In this document: positions 1 through 4,919 of the stretch, piece by piece | Layout: each line of letters starts with the position of its first letter | Numbering within the stretch: position 1 is the stretch's first letter | Notes under the pieces: model-generated | What the model saw: the letters and a program-made list of their open reading frames with translations, nothing else | Database searches by the model: none | What the model was told of the DNA's origin: nothing | Made by a program: the position numbers and the translations under genes | DNA from: Oscillospiraceae bacterium | GTDB lineage: Bacteria > Bacillota > Clostridia > Christensenellales > Aristaeellaceae | Assembly (NCBI GenBank): GCA_031282605.1 | Contig: JAITDK010000203.1 | Location: 1-5,330 of the forward strand | DNA: 5,330 nucleotides | Reading direction: 5' to 3'

Positions 1-1590
1 CTGCGGCGTCACCTCATCCCCGGCCCGTATTACCAGAATATCCATCCGGACGCGGACGTGCTCAGCGAGCCGCGCCCGGACGCAGTGCTGCTGGGACGAC
101 TGGCCGCGGACACGCGCGTCGAGATTGTGGAGTCCACATCTGATTGGGTGCGGATCGTATTCAAGGGCGCGAACGGCAGACGCTCGCTGGGCTGGGTCGT
201 GCGGTCATATATCGTGCCGCGGAGCGAAACCCCGACCGCGGCGCCTATTCCAACGGCGAGCGCCGACACGAAACCCACTCCGCCGCCCAGTATCACTATG
301 GCGACTGTCACGCCCGAACCGACAGCTAACGGCGGCGGCAGGATCGATTTTCCTGCGGAATCCTCGACGCCACTCGAAACAATTAAGCCGGAACCAACCG
401 CCGCGCCCGCGTTGACGCCGCGTCCGACGCCTATGGAGACGGACGGCGCGCAGGAATTCGCTGATTTCGTGATACCCGATGGCGCGCACTCGGTTACGTT
501 GAACGCGCCCAATCCCGAGAAGCCTACGCGGATGACCTCCAGGCCGGACGCCTATTCCATGTCGTACGGCGACTATTACAACGGCGTGATGGGCGAATAT
601 ATCTCCTACGACCCGCTGGGCTATGTGAGGGTGAGAGTCGGCACGACGGTAGGATACTTGCCCGCGGCGTATGTGTGGATCGACGCGCCGCGCGGGATGA
701 TCCCTTCCGCGATACCCAGCGCGCGCGTCGCGCAGATGGGCACGCGGTTGAACATGCGTTCGCATCCGAATACCCAGGCGGAGATACTGGCGCAGTTCCT
801 CACCGACCAACCGCTGGAAGTGCTGGCCATCCGCGACGATTGGATGCAGGTGCGCGTCGACGGCATGATCGGTTACGTCGCGTCCGCGTACGCCGTCAAG
901 ATGGTCAATCGCTACGTCGACCCCAATACGATACCGATCAACCCCATATTCAACGGCAATTTCAGCGACTACGCGGAGGCGGCAGGCTCGGCGGGCCGCA
1001 CCATATCGCCTGTATCGTCGACCCTTGTGGCCACGCCGACGCCGGCGCCCGATCACGGCGGCCAGTCCGCGGCAACGCCGCTCACGCCCGCTGGGGTCGC
1101 CGCTCCCAGCGTATCCGGCATCGCCGACACCATGCGTCCGCCAGATCCGCCGGAGTCAGTGCCGCCTTACGCGGTGGTAAACCCCGCCGACTTATCGCGC
1201 CTGCCCATGCTGGAGTATCCAAACGACGGCGCACGCGTGCTGTGCAGTTACAACAAGGGTGTGATCGTCACGATCGACGCGGTATACGATGCGTTCTACC
1301 TGCGTGTGCACGTCGGTTCGACATACGGATATATGGCCCTCGCGTCGCTGGACACGCTGAACGTGCCAAGCGGCGCGCCCGATGTATTCGACGACTCGCT
1401 GCCGCGACGAACGATCTCCCGCGCGTTGGATTCACGCCGCGCGCTGCACGCCGCGCCGTCGACATACGCCGATCAGCTTGGATCGTGCTCGCCGGGTCAG
1501 ACGGTCGTCGTGCTGGGCGTAACCAATGCGTGGAGCCATGTGTCCGCCAGCGGCAGGATTGGATACATCCGCAGCGAGGATCTAGAATAG
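1..1590 (+). CDS. Multi-SH3-domain protein, 5'-truncated by window edge
   Basis: The frame is open from base 1 to the TAG at 1588-1590, giving 529 visible residues; the true start lies upstream. GTG at 58 falls inside the first SH3 unit and is not a credible start. I see five SH3-like units (window residues): about 20-72, 164-226, 242-299, 390-453 and 470-529. Unit 3 is the most canonical, with LNMRSHPNTQAEIL then a DDWMQVRVDGMIGYV core. Units 2 and 4 are a divergent subtype (YYNGVMGEY, YNKGVIVTI) ending in a GY[LM] strand. Pro/Thr/Ser-rich linkers lie at about 73-155 and 318-389. No catalytic domain or membrane segment is visible in this part. Bacterial SH3 repeats often bind cell wall or polysaccharide, so a surface or envelope role is likely, and a hydrolase domain could lie in the missing N-terminal part. 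The substrate is unknown. The gene is separated from the next operon by its own spacer and promoter. Confidence 0.85.
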   Translation: MRRHLIPGPYYQNIHPDADVLSEPRPDAVLLGRLAADTRVEIVESTSDWVRIVFKGANGRRSLGWVVRSYIVPRSETPTAAPIPTASADTKPTPPPSITMATVTPEPTANGGGRIDFPAESSTPLETIKPEPTAAPALTPRPTPMETDGAQEFADFVIPDGAHSVTLNAPNPEKPTRMTSRPDAYSMSYGDYYNGVMGEYISYDPLGYVRVRVGTTVGYLPAAYVWIDAPRGMIPSAIPSARVAQMGTRLNMRSHPNTQAEILAQFLTDQPLEVLAIRDDWMQVRVDGMIGYVASAYAVKMVNRYVDPNTIPINPIFNGNFSDYAEAAGSAGRTISPVSSTLVATPTPAPDHGGQSAATPLTPAGVAAPSVSGIADTMRPPDPPESVPPYAVVNPADLSRLPMLEYPNDGARVLCSYNKGVIVTIDAVYDAFYLRVHVGSTYGYMALASLDTLNVPSGAPDVFDDSLPRRTISRALDSRRALHAAPSTYADQLGSCSPGQTVVVLGVTNAWSHVSASGRIGYIRSEDLE

Positions 1591-1670
1591 GGCGCATATG
1601 GATCCCTTTGCCGCCTTTGCGGTGCGGAATATACACAAATCCGCAACCGTTGTTTAGCGCGCCATAACAA

Positions 1671-1699
1671 TTGACATAATCCGAGTTTTCTGGTAGAAT
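1671..1699 (+). promoter_or_regulatory. Sigma-A promoter of the ABC importer operon
   Basis: A perfect -35 box TTGACA (1671-1676) is followed, after exactly 17 bp, by TAGAAT (1694-1699), which matches TATAAT at five of six positions. TG at 1691-1692 gives an extended -10. Transcription would start near 1706, leaving a leader of about 140 nt before the ATG at 1849. The region is AT-rich against its GC-rich surroundings. It is the best promoter-like match I found in the window. Confidence 0.85.
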
Positions 1700-1722
1700 A
1701 TCGCCATACTCAAGATGTTGTT

Positions 1723-1809
1723 GCGTAAGGGTTTAATGGCGTAAGGTTTGGATGTATGTGTCAGACCCTGGCGGTCTTCAAGTGTATATGATCTTACGAA
1801 ACCTTACGC
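1723..1809 (+). promoter_or_regulatory. Repeat-rich structured 5' leader of the ABC operon
   Basis: Two tandem 16-nt units lie at 1723-1738 and 1739-1754. Both begin GCGTAAGG and end in ATG, and they match at 13 of 16 positions. Inverted copies follow: CTTACG at 1793-1798 and CCTTACGC at 1802-1809. Two exclusive foldings are possible. In one, 1739-1749 pairs perfectly with 1799-1809 (11 bp). In the other, 1723-1730 pairs with 1802-1809 and 1740-1745 with 1793-1798. A small central hairpin joins AGACC (1763-1767) to GGTCT (1773-1777). The right arm ends 23 nt before the ribosome binding site, and no T-run follows, so it does not look like a simple terminator or SD sequestrator. It matches no riboswitch class I know. 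A protein operator made of CGTAAG half-sites is an alternative. Confidence 0.6.
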
Positions 1810-1832
1810 GGCATTGCGCGGACATAACCAGT

Positions 1833-1839
1833 AAAGGAG
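1833..1839 (+). promoter_or_regulatory. Ribosome binding site of the solute-binding protein
   Basis: AAAGGAG lies 9 nt before the ATG at 1849. This strong site fixes the start of the binding-protein gene and contrasts with the weak site of the next gene. Confidence 0.85.
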
Positions 1840-1848
1840 TCAACAATA

Positions 1849-2658
1849 ATGAGGAAACTGCTGTCAATAACCCTGGTTCTGCTGATGGTCTCGATGTGCG
1901 CGGCCGCGCTCGGCGAAACTGCATCGCTGCCTACCCTTACCCCTGGTAAGCTGACCATCGGCACCGGCGAACCCGCGTGGGAACCCTGGGTGCTCAACGA
2001 CGCGCCGGAGACCGGCGAGGGATTCGAGGCCGCGCTGGCATATGCGGTGGCCGAGCGTCTGGGCTTCGCGGCGGAGGACGTGGTGTGGGTGCGCACCCAG
2101 TTCGAGGAAGCGATCCAGCCGGGCCCGAAGAGCTTCGACTTCAACCTGCAGCAGTACTCCGTGACGGAACCGCGCAGGGCGGCGGTCGACTTCTCAAGCG
2201 TGTATTACCGCGAGCCGCTGGCCGTGGTCGTCAAGGCGGACGGGCCGTTCGCGAAGGTCGCCAGCATCGCCGACCTGAAGGACGCGGTGTTCGGCGCGGC
2301 GTCGGGCGACATCGCGGTGTCGTTCACGCAGGAGAACATCAAGCCGACTCAGCAGGTGCAGGTGTTCAATGACCTGGCCGCTGTGGCGCAGGCGCTCAAC
2401 GCGGGACAGATCGACGCGATGGTCGCGGGCGTGACGACCGCCGACTACCTGACATACGACCAAGTCGAGGGCGGAGTGGTTGCGGGCGTACTCGCGGGGA
2501 GCGAGCTTGTGACCGACGGACTGGCGCTGGTGCTGGACAAGGATTCGCCGCTGACCGACGCTGTGACAGCCGCCGTAGACTCGCTGCTGGCCGACGGCAG
2601 CATCGACGCGCTAAAAACCCTGTGGCTGGGGCAGTACGACGTGCCGACGCTGGAATAA
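1849..2658 (+). CDS. Polar amino acid ABC transporter, solute-binding protein (SBP_bac_3 type)
   Basis: A 269-residue extracytoplasmic binding protein that would capture an amino acid-like ligand for the importer encoded downstream. An N-terminal signal peptide (MRKLL, then a hydrophobic core) probably ends at A-L-G22/E23. Cys17 is preceded by V-S-M, so a true lipobox is doubtful. Lobe I carries IGTGEPAWEPW (37-47) and FDFNLQQYSVTEPRR (96-110); Arg109 aligns with the Arg that holds the ligand carboxylate in HisJ and GlnH, and VDFSSVYY follows. Lobe II has GAASGDIA (149-156) where the family usually has a G-x-x-x-G-T-T/S loop. It also has DAMVAGVTTADYL (189-201) where the family has DAxVxD, so the usual ammonium-binding Asp is Gly194. 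Overall it resembles the QxSITPER subgroup I associate with Actinobacteria and Chloroflexi. The third codon positions look more GC-biased than in the next two genes, which fits high expression. Family is certain; substrate is not. Confidence 0.93.
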   Translation: MRKLLSITLVLLMVSMCAAALGETASLPTLTPGKLTIGTGEPAWEPWVLNDAPETGEGFEAALAYAVAERLGFAAEDVVWVRTQFEEAIQPGPKSFDFNLQQYSVTEPRRAAVDFSSVYYREPLAVVVKADGPFAKVASIADLKDAVFGAASGDIAVSFTQENIKPTQQVQVFNDLAAVAQALNAGQIDAMVAGVTTADYLTYDQVEGGVVAGVLAGSELVTDGLALVLDKDSPLTDAVTAAVDSLLADGSIDALKTLWLGQYDVPTLE

Positions 2659-2662
2659 CAGG

Positions 2663-3499
2663 ATGCCTTCCGCAATCGAACTAGATCGCAGGGCGTACAG
2701 ACGCAAGCAGTCTGTACGCTCCGCGTTGTTGTCGTGCGTCAGCTTAATCGTGTTCGCGGCGGCGGTGTGGCTTGCGCTGGCACGGTCGGAAGGTTGGACG
2801 CGGGTGCGGGAGACATTCTTTTCGCCGCGGTATTTCATTGAATCGCTGCCCGTCGTGCTCCAGGGGCTGATGACGAACCTTCGTGTGCTGGCATCTGCGG
2901 TGGCGGGGGTGGCTGTGCTGGCGACGCTGATCGCGCTGACGCGCACCACTATCAGCCCGGTGTTATTCCCGCTGCGCGCGTTGGCGACGGTGTACACGGA
3001 CGTGTTCCGGGGTATGCCTATGATAATCGTGCTGTACCTTATTGGGTTCGGGATACCGGGACTTAGGATATTCGGTCGGATTGATTCCACATTATTAGGC
3101 ACTATAGCCGTTATACTTGTATACTCAGCATACGTCGCGGAGGTGATCCGCGCGGGGATCGAGGCTGTGCATCCCTCGCAGCGCGCGGCGGCACGGTCGC
3201 TGGGTCTATCGCATTCGCAGACGATGCGTATCATCGTGCTGCCGCAGGCGGTGCGCAAGATGGTGCCCGCGTTGATGAACGACTTCGTCGCGATGCAGAA
3301 GGACGTAGGGCTGGTTTCCGTACTGGGCGCGATTGACGCAGTGCGCTCGGCGCAGATTATGGTGGCGAAGAGCTACAACTTCACGCCGTACGTCGCGTCT
3401 GGATTGTTGTTTATATTGATGAGTTTACCATTTATCCACCTGACGGACTGGTACGCCGCGAGGTTGAAGCGGCGCGAGCAGGCGGGAGGCGCGGTGTGA
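2663..3499 (+). CDS. Polar amino acid ABC transporter permease (HisM/GlnP family)
   Basis: A 278-residue inner-membrane permease and the only one in the operon, so a homodimer is expected. A basic N-terminus (DRRAYRRKQ) is followed by a hydrophobic helix at about 20-40; further hydrophobic segments lie at about 74-92, 117-135, 142-162, 208-225 and 242-260. VYTDVFRGMPMIIVLYLIGF (110-129) is the conserved block before the coupling loop. The EAA-type coupling loop that contacts the ATPase runs from about 160 to 194 (AAARSLGLS, then IIVLPQA), followed by NDFVAMQKDVGLVSVLG. ATG at 2663 lies 4 nt after the binding-protein stop with no good SD of its own, so translation is probably coupled. A 12-bp hairpin lies inside codons 10-20. 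The basic N-terminus resembles homologues as I recall them, which supports this start over internal GTG/TTG codons. Confidence 0.93.
   Translation: MPSAIELDRRAYRRKQSVRSALLSCVSLIVFAAAVWLALARSEGWTRVRETFFSPRYFIESLPVVLQGLMTNLRVLASAVAGVAVLATLIALTRTTISPVLFPLRALATVYTDVFRGMPMIIVLYLIGFGIPGLRIFGRIDSTLLGTIAVILVYSAYVAEVIRAGIEAVHPSQRAAARSLGLSHSQTMRIIVLPQAVRKMVPALMNDFVAMQKDVGLVSVLGAIDAVRSAQIMVAKSYNFTPYVASGLLFILMSLPFIHLTDWYAARLKRREQAGGAV
2691..2721 (+). promoter_or_regulatory. mRNA hairpin at the binding-protein/permease junction
   Basis: GCGTACAGAC (2693-2702) and GTCTGTACGC (2710-2719) are perfect inverted repeats with a 7-nt loop. A G-T wobble (2692/2720) and a G-C pair (2691/2721) extend the stem to 12 bp. 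It begins 33 nt after the binding-protein stop and lies within the first 20 permease codons. No T-run follows, so it is not an intrinsic terminator. Such a structure could protect the upstream mRNA from 3' exonucleases or slow permease translation, giving more binding protein than permease. The structure is seen directly; the role is inferred from other ABC operons. Confidence 0.65.
3484..3489 (+). promoter_or_regulatory. Ribosome binding site of the ATPase gene
   Basis: GGGAGG lies 6 nt before a GTG at 3496. That GTG overlaps the permease TGA as GTGA (3496-3499), a classic coupled arrangement that supports this start codon. Confidence 0.7.
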
Positions 3500-4275
3500 T
3501 CGGCGTTAACGATTCGAACGAATCCCGCGGGAATTTCGCTGGCATACAGCCGTTGCTGCGGTTTGAGGACGTACACAAGACGTTCGGCAGGAACGCTGTG
3601 CTGCGCGGGGTGACGCTTGATGTAATGCCGCATACGGTTGTGGTGTGCGTGGGCGCGTCCGGGTCGGGCAAGTCAACGCTGCTGCGCTGCGCAAACCTGT
3701 TGGAGACCGTCAGCGACGGCAGGATATTCCTGAATGGAGAGGATATATCCGATCCGCGGCGCGATCAGGATACGGTACGCCGGAAGATAGGCATAGTGTT
3801 TCAGAGCTTCAACCTATTCCCGCACATGACGGTATTGGATAACGTAACGTTGTCGCTGCGCAAGGTGGTGGGCATGAGACGAATCGATGCTGACGCGCGC
3901 GGTATGGAGCTGCTAAGGCGGATAGGGATCGAATCGAAGGCGCGTGTTTACCCCGATAGGTTGTCCGGAGGACAACAGCAGCGTGTCGCGATCGTACGCG
4001 CGATAGCGTCTGATCCGGAGTTGCTTCTGTTGGATGAGATCACCTCCGCGCTCGACCCGCAGTTGGTCGGCGAGGTGCTCGATCTCGTGAGGGAGCTTAA
4101 GTCCACCCGAGCGACGATACTGATGGCCACCCATGAGATGTCCTTCGCGCGCAGCGCCGCGGACGAGATAGTCTTCTTGCATAACGGCGTGATAGAAGAA
4201 TCAGGCCCGCCGGAGAAGATGTTCGGCGCGCCGGAGAAGGAGACTACCCGCGCGTTCTTAGAGAGGTTTGATTAA
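3496..4275 (+). CDS. Polar amino acid ABC transporter ATP-binding protein (GlnQ/HisP family)
   Basis: A 259-residue cytoplasmic ATPase that powers the importer. Motifs in order: Walker A GASGSGKST (53-61, with Ala where Pro is usual), Q-loop Gln103 in VFQSFNLFPHMTV, signature LSGGQQQR (156-163), Walker B LLLLDE (176-181, catalytic Glu181), D-loop SALD (184-187) and switch His213 in ATHEM. All catalytic residues are present, so it should be active. The length fits a stand-alone amino acid importer ATPase with no added regulatory domain. The first 19 residues precede the conserved LRFEDVHKTFG strand and are poorly conserved in type. Its GTG start overlaps the permease stop by 4 nt. It ends at 4275, and I see no clear intrinsic terminator directly after it. 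Confidence 0.95.
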   Translation: MIGVNDSNESRGNFAGIQPLLRFEDVHKTFGRNAVLRGVTLDVMPHTVVVCVGASGSGKSTLLRCANLLETVSDGRIFLNGEDISDPRRDQDTVRRKIGIVFQSFNLFPHMTVLDNVTLSLRKVVGMRRIDADARGMELLRRIGIESKARVYPDRLSGGQQQRVAIVRAIASDPELLLLDEITSALDPQLVGEVLDLVRELKSTRATILMATHEMSFARSAADEIVFLHNGVIEESGPPEKMFGAPEKETTRAFLERFD

Positions 4276-4339
4276 CGCCGTATATCGATAATGGCACGGT
4301 GTAACCCGTTACAGGCTATCCCGGATCGCGGCAGCGTAG

Positions 4340-4456
4340 TATAATCGCTCCCCAGAATCGGCTTCCGACGCAATCAATGAGCGTTTTGCCACGAGACTCA
4401 TCATGAATTCCGACATAGCCTGGTTTAGTGCTGATATGTTCCAGGCAGAGCTATAA
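4340..4456 (+). pseudogene. Possible gene relic, 38 codons without a start
   Basis: After an in-frame TAG (4337-4339) the frame stays open to the TAA at 4454-4456. The translation is protein-like, for example INERFATRLIM followed by NSDIAWFSADMFQAEL. There is no ATG or GTG before 4403, where ATG would give only 17 residues, and no SD lies in front of it. It may be the tail of a decayed gene. I do not recognise the family, and chance remains quite possible over this length. Confidence 0.25.
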
Positions 4457-4628
4457 CCGTTGACAATATTCTCCTAGATTTTATCTGATTTTTATCCTTG
4501 ACAGCATACGCACGCTATGCCAGCATAGGCGCACAGAAGCGACACGATCTATTCTATAGCGTTTCGTTGGTATAGGATGCTTGTGCTTCTCAAATATGTA
4601 AGCGAGGCAAGGAGGTTCCATTACGGCG

Positions 4629-4683
4629 CGCTGACTGATCGTCAACTCGGTTTTGCACAGAGCGCAGTTGACGGCAGTCGGCG
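4629..4683. repeat. Long imperfect inverted repeat, possible structured RNA
   Basis: The arms 4629-4647 and 4666-4683 pair over 18 positions with one bulged A (4638) and two G-T wobbles (4632/4680 and 4639/4674). The core is GTCAACT (4641-4647) against AGTTGAC (4666-4672), with an 18-nt loop. Neither side is followed by a T-run, so it is not an intrinsic terminator. AAGGAGG lies 13 nt before it on the + strand. It could be a small RNA, a protein-binding palindrome or a dispersed intergenic repeat; the sequence alone does not decide. Confidence 0.6.
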
Positions 4684-4857
4684 AGACGACAATGCAGCTA
4701 GGTGTAAGAGCCGACGCGAGCGGCAAAAGACGCGCGAAGTCGGGAACGCCCTAGCGGTACGGAGCGTAATAACAAGTGTAAATCTCCTTTGTGTTGGACG
4801 CGTAATCGCAATGATTATTGTATTCTTCCGAACGCCCTTGCCCGTATGCCCACGCCT

Positions 4858-4899
4858 AAAACGGCGATTCTCCTGACGCGCAAGGTAAATCGCCGTTTT
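4858..4899 (-). terminator. Intrinsic terminator of the desulfhydrase gene, possibly bidirectional
   Basis: AAAACGGCGAT (4858-4868) and ATCGCCGTTTT (4889-4899) form a perfect 11-bp stem. The 20-nt loop can pair further through CCT (4872-4874) and AGG (4883-4885). On the - strand it starts 20 nt after the desulfhydrase TAA and ends in TTTT. The same symmetry gives TTTT on the + strand, so it may also stop transcripts from the importer operon. Confidence 0.8.
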
Positions 4900-4919
4900 C
4901 ATAACACCGCCTCATCCCA

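Larger units (their letters stand above)
4276..4919. other. 640-nt intergenic region between convergent genes
   Basis: No convincing gene lies here. Open frames on both strands (for example 4577-4876 on +, 4481-4726 and 4642-4902 on -) have Arg/Ser-rich or incoherent translations, and I cannot link them to a family. Base composition is more AT-rich than in the flanking genes, with a T-rich tract at about 4476-4497. The region does hold discrete signals: a start-less open stretch (4340-4456), two TTGACA hexamers (4460-4465 and 4498-4503) without good -10 boxes, alternating GCATA/TATGC/GCATA repeats (4504-4527), an orphan AAGGAGG (4609-4615), a long inverted repeat (4629-4683) and a terminator (4858-4899). 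Confidence 0.7.

Noticed and set aside
205..1056. Long minus-strand open frame opposite the SH3 protein
   Set aside because: The translation is rich in Arg, His and Gly with no recognisable domain, as expected from the antisense of a GC-rich gene. The plus strand carries clear SH3 repeats.
1591..1662. Terminator for the SH3 gene
   Set aside because: Only short stems are visible (GCGGA 1624-1628 with TCCGC 1640-1644, and GGCGC 1591-1595 with GCGCC 1658-1662), with long loops and no T-run.
1700..1848. T-box or known amino acid riboswitch in the leader
   Set aside because: I see no T-box antiterminator consensus and no match to lysine, glycine, glutamine or SAM riboswitch cores. The repeats are real but unassigned.
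1752..1949. Leader ORF starting at ATG 1752 and running out of frame into the binding-protein gene
   Set aside because: TAAGG lies near the start, but the frame simply runs 100 nt into another gene, has no run of regulatory codons typical of attenuation peptides, and shows no recognisable protein.
2611..3258. Minus-strand open frame opposite the permease
   Set aside because: It overlaps conserved permease motifs on the other strand and its Ser/Thr/Arg-rich translation resembles no family I know.
4301..4345. GTAAC-CC-GTTAC palindrome (4301-4312) and TATAAT (4340-4345) after the ATPase gene
   Set aside because: The palindrome is too short and lacks a T-run to act as a terminator. The TATAAT has no -35 box at a usable distance and no extended -10.
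4481..4726. Minus-strand 81-codon open frame with several Cys residues
   Set aside because: It needs a TTG start without a clear SD, spans the long inverted repeat, and its Cys spacing fits no zinc-binding pattern I recognise.
4577..4876. Plus-strand 99-codon open frame from ATG 4577
   Set aside because: No SD, an Arg-rich incoherent translation, and it runs through the inverted repeat into the terminator stem.
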